A stretch of DNA of 64,000 nt from Heterotrichella gracilis (taxonomy: Eukaryota; Sar; Xanthophyceae; Tribonematales; Xanthonemataceae), in contig JAULBX010002113.1 of NCBI GenBank assembly GCA_032358255.1, positions 1 to 64,000 of the forward strand. Reading direction: 5' to 3'. Every line of letters starts with the position of its first letter. Position 1 is the first letter of the stretch. A program made the position numbers and the translations under genes. The notes beneath the pieces are model-generated. The model searched no databases, was not told the origin of the DNA, and saw only the letters and a program-made list of their open reading frames with translations. This document shows positions 53,674 through 64,000 of the stretch, piece by piece.

Positions 53674-54269
53674 TCACTTGCCCAGCCTCGATTGCAGCAT
53701 AGACATGAGCGCGGGGTTGGTCTCCAGCAGCTTTTGAAGCCTGACGGGGTCCTTAAGCAGGTTCTGCATGGGGCACAAGGGGAAGGTTAAAAGAAAGGAG
53801 GTTCCGCATGGCACAGTCAAGGGCGTGCACAGAGGAGGTTCCACATGGCACACAGGACCCTTGAGCAGGTTGCGCAGGTGTGGGAACACCAATAGAGCAA
53901 CCCTCTGACACAGCCATGGAAGACAAGCTGCTTAGGGTTTAGGGGGTGACAAGGCCATCACGAAGCAAAAGTTGTGCCCATGCCATGCGACACAGCCATT
54001 TACAGGAGCAATTGCACGGGAATAGGACCTTATGGCAGGCGACAGGGCCATGTCAACAAACACAGGAACAGGACCCTGTGGTAGGAGGGCATGTGACAGG
54101 GCCCATGAGGGTTGGCATTAGGGTGTCAAGGCTTTGGGGTTTACTCACCGCCAGCGCATCAGGATTGCCCAGCGCCATTGCCAGCTGGTTGACTGGGGCA
54201 GGCCCAGGCGCGCGGCCACGGCCCATGCCAGGTAGCGCACCCTGAGCCACTGACTGCTGCTGCTGCTGT

Positions 54270-54302
<33 letters not shown>

Positions 54303-57300
54303 GGATGCATCTGTGGTGGTGGCGCATGCTGCTGCTGCTGTTGCTGCAAGTGTGGTGGTGCGACATGGTGCTGCTGTGGCTGTGGCTGTGGCTGTGGCTG
54401 TGGCTGTGGCTGTGGCTGTGGCTGTGGCTGTGGCTGTGGTGGCACCATTTGCTGCTGCTGCTGCTGAGGTGGCGCACCGTGGTGCGGCTGCGGCTGTTGC
54501 TGGGGTGGCACGAACCTCTGGTGCGGGGGCACCATGGCCTGCGGTGGCTGAGAAGCCATACCCTGGGGCGGGTGACCACCAACAGGTGTCTGTTGCATGG
54601 CCGCCCCTGGGATCCCGCCCATCCCCGCATGCATCCCCGCCCCCGGCTGCTCCACGCGGTGCATGGGTCTTGCGTGCATGCCACCGCCAGGTGTCGACAC
54701 CATACCACTGCCAGCTGTTGCCAGCATGCCGCTGCCAGCTGTCGCAAGCACGCCATTGCCAGGTGGCGGCTGCACGCGGCTGCCAGGTGGCGGCGCGTCG
54801 CTGGTGCCGCGGGGGGTGCCCATCGATGGCGCCGGCGGCAGGGTCCCGAAGGACGCTGATCGCGACGGCGGCTGCGTGCGGATCGGCGCCAGCACCGGCG
54901 GCGCCTGTGACGGCGCTTTGCGCTGCGCCGGCTGTGGAGGTGGCTGTGGAGGTGGCTGTGGCTGGCGTGGGGGCGCGGCCAGTGGCGCGTCGGGTTTCGG
55001 CGGCGGGGGTGCGGGCCTGGCGGGTGGCGGCGCCTCCCTTCGCTCGTACTCATCCACATGCTTCGAGCTTGGGCGGCTGCTTGCGCGGTCCATGCGCGCT
55101 CGGGTGGCGGCATCCCGGGGCCGGCTGGGCGCCACCACAGGGGGGAGATCATACCCAGGCGCAGGCTCGGAGGAAGCCATCGGCTCCTCCTTGGGCGGGG
55201 GTTTAGGCTTCTTTGCGGGGGCGTTGCTGACGTCGGCGGCTTTTGTGTCTGAGAACTGCGCGTGGCGGGAGCGCTTTCGGGGCGCGATGCCATCCGGGAG
55301 GGTGGCGGAGGCGCAGGGGGTGTCGGGGTGGGGGGCGGTCTCCCAGCGCTGGGGGGTGCGGCCGAATGGAGGCACCTAGGGGAGGTGGAGGAGGGGGGTG
55401 CTGTCAATGAGGTGTCATGTGGAGCGTTCTGCTAGGGGTAGCAGTGAGGAGCACCCAGTTTTAATTCTTTTTTGCTTGTTTCTGCGGAGCCCAATGGTGT
55501 GCATATTCCCTACGCATGCAGAAATTATATGGGACGTGACAGCTTCCGGTGGAGGTGCCATACATGGCTCAACCCATGGATGGTTCACTGCACGGTGACA
55601 AGGGTCAAAGTTCGCGCCATGGAAGGTGCGCACTAGGGTATATTGGGTCAATACTTGAGCCATGGGTTGTGCAGGATCCCCATGGGGGGGAGTCACGTAC
55701 CGCTTGCGTGGTCGCCCTTGCGCTGATGTTGCGCCAGAAGGTGCGCGTGGGGGGGTCAAAGATCTGGCCCAATGTGCCCCCGTCAAACGGCTCAGTCCTA
55801 CAGGGCAGCAGCAGCAACGTGAGGAGTTGGAGTCTTGGTGGGGTGATGGGTACCCTAGGGTTTGTAAGTGTGACTGGGTGAACTGCATGCGCCATACGGT
55901 ACACCACCCAAGACCACAAATTCCACCCAAACAAATCTGGCCCCAAGAATAATCAGAACGCGCAACACCACCACCACCTACACATCCCACCCCAGGCACT
56001 CCCAACCCTAACATTGAAAACACCTTGCCCCTCATTCCCCACCTTTCGGCGCCAGCCACCCCCTTGAGAGACGTCTGAACAGCTGCTGCAAACTGCCCAG
56101 GTGCGCTAGGTGGCATGTAATGCAAGTCAATCTCTGATTTCTCGTCCCCCTACCTCCACCTTACGCACTCCCAACCCTTATCATAAAAACACCTTGCACC
56201 AGTACCCCCTAACCCCCCCAACCACATCCCCGCCCTACCTTTCGGCGCCAGCCACCCCCTTGAGTGACATCTGCACCGCTGCTGCAAAGCGCTCTGGTGC
56301 GCTGGGTGCCACGTAGTGGGGATCCAGCTCAGCATCCCCCGGTGCGCTGGCTGCTGCTGCTTGAAGCACGTCTGCCACGTCTGCGCAGATATGCTTCATG
56401 GATTCGTCGCCGCTGGCCTGGCCTGTGGGGGTGGGGAGAAGGGGTGGGTGTGCGAGGTTCAGGGGCAATTGCTCGATTCGATTCCACACATTCAGGCCAC
56501 AGGCCCGCGAGATCCACAGCATCAATTTATTCCACAGGCAAAAACTACAACCTTTCCTCTCTTTTTCCCCCAGGCTGTCACATCGACCAAGCAATTTCCT
56601 CCCTGCCCCTCAATATCATACCAACCAAGACCCCACCCTCCCCTCTCAACCCCCACCCACCTTGCTCAAACACGCGCGTGGCGGCCCACTTGAGCGCCCC
56701 CTCGATGTTCACCCTACCACCATCCCCCTCCTCCCCTGCCTGGGAGTGCCACTTGGCGGCGCCTGCACGCAGCGCGGCCTTGCCAGGCCCATGAGACAGC
56801 ATTTGGCGCAGCACCCTGCGCGCGATGTGCGCATTTGCACCCATGCGGGGGACCAAATCCAGGAGGACAGCGACCACCAGGGATGCCTGCGGGGGAAAAT
56901 GGGTGGGGGGGGTGAGGGGATGCCCATGGGAGGAAATGGGAATGGGATGAATGAAACATATGAATTGGAATTACACACAATCCTGGTCAGTGGATTCGAC
57001 AAGATGACAGAAGCATTGTCGCCATTACCACTAGGATCATAGCTAAATTTACTCAATTGGTACCATTCCCACCATACCCCCACCCCCACCCCCACTAAGA
57101 CCAAAACCACCCCCACAACCCCAACCCCACCTCCGCCAGCTGCGGCGTGTCCTGCATCTGGCACTGCTCCTGTGTCAGCCCCGGGTTGAGCGCCACCTCA
57201 GCGTTGCACAACACAGTCACCACCTCCATGGCCATGGTAACAAGCGCAGCGGGCTCGGGCCCCTCCGGCAAGCGCTGCACCAGGCGGGGGGCCAGGCGGG

Positions 57301-60300
57301 AGAGGAGGCTGGCGGCCTTGCCGTCGAGGAATGCGGCCTGTGGGGGTGCAGGTACCGGTGAGGGGTGGTGGGGTGGGGGGTCTTGAGGAACACCACTTGA
57401 TGGGTGATGAGTCTTGAAATGTACATACCATACTCAACATGTGCATGCAATTTTGCACAGATGTATTACCAGGTACGCGACCCATCCCTCCCCACATCAA
57501 ACAACACCCTCATTGTTGGTTGGCACGGAAGGTTGCAAAATTCATCTCTTGCACACCCTCCCTCCCATTCACCACCATCCCCCACCCACCTTCATGGTAG
57601 CCCTGTACGCCAGCGGCACCATCACCTCCAACACCCTGCGCGCCTCCGGCAGCAGCGCGGGGGAGGCGGCTGCGGCCCTCAGGCCATCAAGCACGGGCGC
57701 CGCCACAAACAGGCCCATGCCGCCGCCAAGACCTGCAGAAGGGTTATAGCAAACGTCAATTTGGGTGGAGACAAAGCCCCTCGAGGGCTTTGGCGGCGTG
57801 AAATTGTCGGGGGGCCAAGCGCTATGGAAGGGGTTTGACATTCAAGCACGGGTGCGGCAGCAAACAGCCCATCCCACCGTCATGCTTGGAGGTGCTTGGA
57901 CGCGATATTGTAGTCAACAATGAAGTTTACCGGTGATCTTCGTAGTTAAGAACATACCAATGAAATGAAAACTACTGACAAATGACAACACAAGATGAAA
58001 ATAACTACCCTGCCTGTCATGGCGCCTCGGTGCAGGAAGTACATTCCAAAACCCTACAGTCCAAATTTGACCCTCACCTGCCGCACGTGCCACCAGCCGC
58101 ACCAGCGCCGCCCTCAGCACCCTGCTCTCTGACCCCACCCCCAGGGCCAGCAGCTGCGCAAATGGCTCCCGACTGGCCTCGATGGAGCGAGCCAGGGCTG
58201 CGCGGTAGCGGCGGTGGGAGGGCGGCGGGACGGCACCCTGGCGGCGTGCGGAGCCTGCGGGTGGGGGGGGATGAGGGTGGAGATGTGGGGGGTGGGGTGG
58301 GGTTTGACGCGTGCAGTAGGTGGTGTAGAGTAGTGGGGGAGTGATGATGTGTGAGGGGAGAATCAAGCAGCGTGCAGAGCGACCACAGGGATACACGTCA
58401 CACAAGGTGGCCCCCGCAAAGCAGCTCGTCGGATTCCATCCATCACTTACATACCAAACAAATTAAATGTTGTATACTCCAAGGAAGAAATAACAAAAAT
58501 AAATAATCCACAAGGGCAGCAGCGCCATTACCCATTCCGGGGATCCTCCTACACACACGGGTCAAGTTGCCATAGGTCCCAGGCGCCCCCCACCCACCTG
58601 CGGGCGGCCACTCCGCGGGAAACAGGTCCCCCAGCAGGCACATGGCCGTGAAGGCATCCGCCGGCGACATCATGGCGGGCCCGCCCTCGCCCCCCGCCAC
58701 CCTCCCCCCGCCCAGCAGCGCCTGCACCACATCCGGCGCCCACACATCCGCGTCGATCCAGCACTTGAGCGCCACCGTGACGTGCCGCCGTGCCGCCAGC
58801 AGCGGCGGCGGCGGGCCCGCGACGTTCCCGAGCATCGCGCCCAGCGCCTCGCCCGTAACGCACAGCCCCGCATGGGCTTGAACGAGCGCTTCCAGGCAGC
58901 TGGAGCTGGTGATTTCTGCATTTGCCTGGCTGAGGCGGGCGAGGAAGGCGGACATTGCGGCGGAGGAGGAGAGCATGAGGTCGGCGGCGCGGGATCGGAA
59001 CTGCGCGGCGTCGGCGTCGTCCACCGCGTCCCCCGCCAGCATCATCCAGGACTCGTCGGCGGCGGTGGCGGCCAGCAGGTGCGTGGCGGTGCGCAGCGCG
59101 CGCTCCAGCGTCTGCCGGGGGGACAGAGGGGGTGATTAGGGGTTTGGAAGGAGGGGACGGTGTGCAAGGTGCGCCTGTAGGCCAAACCCCACAACCACAC
59201 TACACATGCGCAAAATTTCCCAAAAATGCGGGACTGAAGCATGGGGGTTTGTGACACCCACCAATTGTCCCAGCCCATGTGAGGGTGACAGCTGTCAAGC
59301 AACAGCTTGAAGCCCAGAGGCCATCCCTCCACTTACCGTGAGAGCGCCGCTCCCAGTGCCCATCACCAGCTCCTGGCCCGCCCCCTCGCCACCCCCGGCG
59401 CGCGCTGCCACCCAATCCAGTGCCGTCAAAACCCCGCTGAGGGTTTCTGTGTCCACCAGCAGCGCAGCGCAGGGCTTGGCCTCAACATCCTTCACGTGCT
59501 TCCTGGCCTTGCCATCCGATGTGGCCAGCAGGGGGGGTAGGCGCTGGTCGAGCAGGGCCAGCAGGGGAGGGAAGGTGGTGGGGCCGCAGGCGGCGGAGGA
59601 GCGGCCCAGGAGCTCTTGCAGCACGGCTGTGGAGTGGTCTGCAACGGGGGTGAAGACGGAGGGTGAAGGGGGGGGGGGGTCAGTGTGCCTAGAGGTATTA
59701 TGCATCTCACTTGTGCAACAAAGTCCACCCATCATAAAAACAACTTCCGCTCAAGAGGGGTGTTTGTGTCCCACTGCCTCAGGTCCTTTATTAAAACATC
59801 AGTACATTTGCTTTACAACAAAAGAATGTATTAAAAGACATAATTATTCTATAACAATGTTATTAATAATTTTAATTACCTCCCAGCAGGCCCTTTGTGT
59901 CCCCCAGCACCGCCTTCGCGGCGGCCCTGATGTCCCCAGCCAAGGGTTTCCAGCGCGCCATCACCGCCAGGTGGCGCTCCCTCAGCAGCTGCAGCAGCAG
60001 CAGGGGGGCGTACAGGCTCTCTGGGCTCCAAACCCCAGCCGGGGTTTCGTCGGCGCCGCCCTTGCCGTGCGCGCATTTCACCACCGCGGCTTGGGCCTGC
60101 AATCCCGGAAGAAGTGCAGGTGAAGAGCGGGTAAGGGCGCGTTCTGGGTGCCAGCTTGGCTTGGCAGGGTAGCATGGCGTACGCCTTACCCCACCAGGGT
60201 TCTGACACGGATCTGGTATCATCTCTGGACCAATGCTTGGACAAACAAAACAGGCTGGGAGGCTGCGAAAAACTGCAGCGCAATTAAAAACGCTGCCTGA

Positions 60301-63300
60301 ATCCTGTATTGACAAACTTAATTCTGGTTTACACTTTCCTTGCACTCACACACCCACCTTGAGCATGCCCACCAGCCTCCCCAGCGCCTCAGGCACCTCA
60401 GCCAGCGCCAGCACCACCACCCGCCCAGTAGTGTCGCCATCCAGCATCTGAGGCACAGGAAAGGGATCAATTAGCGAGTGGGGCGCAGACAGGTGAATAA
60501 GTCAGCGCCTGAAAAAGCCAGCGCATCAAACTCACAAGGGGATCAGTCAGTAAGTGGGGCGCAGACGGGTGAAAAACAGGGTCAGCGTCTGAGGACCCCT
60601 GAGCGACAGAAACATGATGAGAAGCAGTCAGGGCCATTCACCCTAAACCACACGGGGCTACACCCTAAACCATACCTGCACCAGCGTCTGCACAGCCCCA
60701 GCCGCCTCCCTCGACCCTGGCAGGGACTCCACCAGCCCCCGCACGGCCTGGTACCCACGCAGCGCGTCCCGCAGCGCCGCCGCCAGGTCGCTGGCAATAC
60801 CCCGCTTAGGGTTTGGCGCCTCGCTCTGCGATTGGGTGGGGGTGTCTGGGTCCAGCGCTTGTATGATGAGCAGGGTTGAGCGCATGTGGTGGGACAGCAG
60901 GGCGATGCCGGGGCCAGAGGAGAGCAGGACTGTGAAGAGCGCCTTGGCACCTGGAAAAGGGATGGGGTAGCGTTTTGGTGAGTGTATTGTTGAACATTTG
61001 AAGCGTGGGTTATCTTGATGTAGGGTTCGTGGCAGGGTTCAGCCCCTTGACGATCTAGGGTTTAGGGTTTCCCACCGCACCTGTGAGCAGCGGCTGCAGC
61101 AGCGCCACCTCCAGCCCCGGGGCGGTTGTCCCCAGCTCCTTGAGCATATCGCTCTCCTCGAGGTGGCGGCTGTGCATCCCCGGGATGTGCAGCAGGGCGG
61201 CCAGCATTGGCAAAAGCTTGCGCCCCGCCAGCGCATCCAGCACAGCCACGCTGGGCCCTTGGGCAGGGTTTTGGGGGGAGCCTGGGAGGAGATGGGAGAT
61301 GTGAGGAAAGAGAGCATGGGAAACGTCTGGGGTCGATAGGGTGGGCATGCTAGGAATGCGTTGCAGGGTGACCAGGGAAAGCAATTCACACGAGCCGAAC
61401 CCCCACCCCCCACCACCCACCTTCCAGCGCGTCTGCCGCCCCCTCCCCCCCTACTGCCCCTCCCCCCACCACCTCTGCCATCTTGAGCAGCAGCTGACCC
61501 GCCTCCTGCAGCAGCACCGTGGCCTGGCGGGTGTGGGTGGGGGGGTGGCCCACTGCACTGTGGCCGCGCACCACCTGCTCCCCGCACACCTGGAACTGGC
61601 AGGCCAGCTCATAGGCGCGCAGCGTGCGCAGCAGGGGGCGGCCCACTGCGGTCACCTGTGGGTGAGGGGGGAAGCCGGTGAGTGTGTGTGTGTGTGTATG
61701 TGTGGGGCTTGAAACGCCGTGTTGTTGTTCAGCAGAGTTTGGTATAAAGTTTGGGTTTGGGGTTGTGAAGTGGCAAGCAAGCTTGGAGTTTTGGAGGGTG
61801 CGGAGCAAGGGGCGGCCCACGGCGGTCACCTGTTGGTGTGGGGAGGGGGTGGTGTGGGGGAAGGGAGCACCTACGAGATGTTGTAACCTAAAGGGTTTAC
61901 AGTTTAATGTTTGTGAAGTGGCAGGCAAGTTTGCAGGTATGGAGGGTGCAGGGAAGGGTGGGTCTACGGCGGTGGTGGCCTGTAGAAGGGGAGCGGGTGG
62001 TTGTGGTGTTGGCGGAGTATGGGCAGGAAATGGCATAATAGAGTGGTGGATAGGTGAAGTGAATGCTTAATTGGCCATTAATATAGGCAAAGATTTATGC
62101 AGGCAAAGCAACAATTCAGCTGTATGGTATCCTCACAACCCCTTAACCCACCCTGGCTGAACCCCAAAACCCTTGAAGAATCTCAAAACCCTACAAATAG
62201 CCCTGGTTAACCCCCACGCCACCCACCGCCGCAGGCTGCATCTGCAGCAGCGCATCCGCCAGGGCCCCGTAGCATCCCGAGAAGTCGCGGGACCAATCCC
62301 CGGGGCCGGGCAGGCGCTCGCGGATGACAGGTGGCGCATCGCGGGTGGTGCGGGAGGAGGGGCGGGGAGGGGTGTCCTTGGCTTGGGGCCTGCAGGCGTG
62401 GTGGAGCGGGGGTTGTAGTGGGGGATGGGGGGAGAAGGGTGTGGCAAGCATGCAGCACTCAACAATACGACATGACAAGGCATGTCATCCCTTGATGTGT
62501 GCCTGCGGCCCCGTCCTTGCTCTCATCTTTCCTCCCCTTGCACAAACAAACATGAATCTGCAATGAATCACACAAGCAAACGTGAATCTACAATGAATCA
62601 CCCCAAAAAAATCAGAAACCCTTTGTTTCTTACCGTGCCGCGTCCCCCTGGGACCGCTCCGCGTGCCTCCCCCGGGACCCGCTGCGGTGCTCCCCCCTGC
62701 CCTTCTCACGCTCCCCCACTTGCTCCTTTTCCCTCCCAGACCTGCTCCGTCCCCGGTCCCGGTCCCTATCCCGGTCCCTATCCCTATCCCTGCTCCTAGC
62801 CTTTTCACGCTCCTTGCTCTTGCTGCTGTCCCTCTCCCTGTCCTTGTCCTTGGATTTGCTCCTGTGCTCGGAGCTCCTGGCCCTGCGCTCGCTCCTGCCC
62901 TCCTCGTGGCCTCCCCTGCTGCGCTCCCCTGACCTCCCTGCACACACACAGGGAAGAATGGGATAAATGACAGAGTCCAACATCTTGCCAAGCTATGTGC
63001 AGTTAGCCAAACCACAATCTCGAGGAATCCACTGTTGTTAACGACTTGGCCAAGGAAACATACAACTCTTTGATTGACTATATTCAATTTTCACATGGTA
63101 CTCCAAACAACATCGTATGTATTGTACCTGCGCTTGCAGACGCTTTGGCATCGGTGGCTGCATCTGCAAGCGCCTCTGGCAGCCCATCATGTGGTCCAGC
63201 GCCCCCATTGGCTGCCCCAGCCTCGCCAGCAGCTGCATGACAGCATACATGAGCACCAGTCACATGCGAGCCATGATGTTGTGATACTTCATGATCTGGC

Positions 63301-64000
63301 AGGAGTGGTACTTCATGATCCCTCCACCATGCAGACGTGTTTTGTGTCAAGATGTTGCACACGCGTCGGGGCAGTCAGCCTTGCACCGCGTGAACTGCAC
63401 TGATTCCAAACGCATGGACCCAACGAACTATTAACATTAGCAGCCAACGTTCATAGTTCATGGTGCGGTCAGCTGATCCCAGGTGATCCTAAGTGATCTG
63501 AGCAATTGGGATGGTGCAAAGACAGCAGTAAGGTGCAGAAGCGCAAAGGCATGCTCCTACCTTGCTCCCCAGCTGCAGCGCCTTCCTCCCCTTGTGTGCC
63601 CCCCTCCTCCCCCTCCTGATACCCCTCCCCTTCATCGTCCATCCCGTAATCCACCTCCTCCTCATAGTAGGGCTCATCAAAGCCAACCTGCTCCGCCATC
63701 TCCTCCTCAGTGGAATGCTCCCCTGGAACTGCACCCGCCCCTTGATCCCCGGGTGCCGCATTGGCTTCCTCCCCTTGATCGGTGTGCATCGCCTCGGGAT
63801 CAATCCCCTGATCGCCATGGCCCGCCTCAGGATCCTGTTCATACTCCCCCTCAGCACCCTCCCCTTGCTCCCATTCCTGTTCCCCGCCCTCCTCGCCCTG
63901 GCCCTGGTACTCCTCCCCCCCTTCCATCGGCTGGTCCCCTGCTGCATACGCATGCTCCTCCCCTTGCATGGCTTCCTCCCCTTGCAGCTGCTCCTCACCC
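53674..64000 (-). CDS. VIR: VIRILIZER-like subunit of the m6A mRNA methyltransferase complex (5' end outside window)
   Basis: Eighteen exons, gene order: beyond 64000-63561, 62937-62634, 62389-62227, 61655-61421, 61281-61081, 60950-60676, 60447-60358, 60096-59880, 59638-59337, 59111-58598, 58254-58078, 57732-57590, 57337-57131, 56886-56661, 56422-56239, 55797-55701, 55375-54149, 53763-53674; about 1697 residues visible in one frame. The order resembles plant VIRILIZER: a very acidic stretch (EEEVDYGMDDEGEGYQEGEE), an RS/RD-rich block, a long Ala/Leu-rich helical (armadillo-like) region, a disordered Pro/Gln-rich tail and a C-terminal motif LLKDPVRLQKLLETNPALMS then MLQSRLGK. VIR scaffolds the MTA/MTB/FIP37 methyltransferase in the nucleus. 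The N-terminal Vir_N domain would lie beyond 64000 and cannot be checked. Recognition is from layout and the C-terminal motif, so moderate. Confidence 0.68.
54244..54480 (-). repeat. Coding CAG/CAA and CAG-CCA repeats: poly-Gln and (Gln-Pro)n
   Basis: Inside the large VIRILIZER-like exon the minus strand encodes about 16 glutamines in a row, then a Pro/His/Gln stretch, then about 12 Gln-Pro pairs. The nucleotide units are CTG and GGCTGT on the plus strand. The tract is likely disordered and length-polymorphic. Confidence 0.93.
55985..56290 (-). repeat. About 190-base tandem duplication of VIRILIZER exon 15 end and intron
   Basis: TTTCGGCGCCAGCCACCCCC and the following 35 bases occur at 56043 and 56240. 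The flanks CACTCCCAACCCT and AACACCTTGC are also duplicated, so the unit includes intron sequence. Only the right-hand copy continues into the full exon. Confidence 0.88.
57765..57895 (-). repeat. Decayed copy of VIRILIZER exon 12
   Basis: CATTCAAGCACGGGTGCGGC and AACAGCCCATCCCACCG repeat 57687-57725 of the exon (CATCAAGCACGGGCGCCGCC...). The copy lies in the intron upstream in gene sense. Confidence 0.75.
60455..60600 (-). repeat. Tandem repeat in the intron next to VIRILIZER exon 7
   Basis: GGGATCAATTAGCGAGTGGGGCGCAGAC is repeated as GGGATCAGTCAGTAAGTGGGGCGCAGAC about 70 bases later. Both are followed by GGTGAA and a GTCAGCG(C/T)CTGA word. Confidence 0.85.
61595..61995 (-). repeat. Three-copy repeat of VIRILIZER exon 4 start (about 145-base period)
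   Basis: The exon start (GCAGGGGGCGGCCCACTGCG, GTCACCTG at 61631-61658) recurs at about 61805-61833 and, more decayed, at about 61948-61982. Both copies carry upstream GGCAAGC...GGAGGGTGC words that match exon interior. The middle copy keeps an acceptor-like CACCTG. Confidence 0.87.

Noticed and set aside
54313-55379. Plus-strand open frames opposite the VIRILIZER-like Pro/Gln exon
   Set aside because: They run through CTG and GGCTGT repeats and show no plausible protein; the minus strand fits the spliced gene.
1-64000. tRNA, rRNA or organelle DNA in the window
   Set aside because: No cloverleaf-like or rRNA-like segments noticed; gene content and introns are nuclear.

Overview
This is eukaryotic nuclear DNA, most likely from a green alga. 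Genes are broken into many short exons with canonical GT..AG introns. Candidate poly(A) signals are TGTAA, as in chlorophytes. The gene set includes a CRY-DASH cryptochrome and an F-box/JmjC/kinase-like protein of the plant JMJ21 type. The introns are peppered with plant-type telomere-like motifs (CCCTAAA/TTTAGGG). The species cannot be named from the sequence; a prasinophyte- or trebouxiophyte-like chlorophyte is my guess.

Layout: a LINE 3' fragment (1-330); eIF4B-like gene (+, 794-8084, 14 exons); RMND1/RRG-type DUF155 gene (-, 10281-13456, 6 exons); MED17-like Mediator subunit (+, 14431-18409, 8 exons); RMD1-type DUF155 gene (-, 20303-23690, 6 exons); RCC1+HECT ubiquitin ligase of HERC type (-, 24894-36132, 19 exons); F-box-JmjC-APH protein (+, 37336-45226, 16 exons); small membrane protein (+, 46051-46680); CRY-DASH (-, 48011-52195, 8 exons); a possible small gene (+, 52747-53007); VIRILIZER-like m6A writer subunit (-, from 53674 beyond the right edge, at least 18 exons). 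For seven of the nine main genes, exon phases sum to one open frame from start to stop. The exceptions are the small membrane protein, whose last junction is unresolved, and the VIRILIZER-like gene, which is cut by the window edge. There is no operon logic. The set is mostly housekeeping and regulatory: translation, transcription, RNA methylation, ubiquitination, organelle function and blue-light sensing. The pairs RMND1/MED17 and HERC/JMJ21 are head-to-head and probably share promoters.

The most striking feature is not a gene. Nearly every gene carries, inside its introns or just past its stop, one to five partial copies of its own exon edges. Each copy is about 20-190 bases and usually spans the splice junction. 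Many alternate with short telomere-like tracts. Some copies keep a usable splice site in frame (66-base x5 in the RMND1-like gene, 108-base pair in the JMJ21-like gene); most are decayed. The recurrence across eight loci suggests an ongoing process of local duplication coupled to telomere-motif insertion, possibly double-strand-break repair. Other points of note are a roughly 145-base hairpin at 47034-47178 and a GC-AG intron in the JMJ21-like gene.
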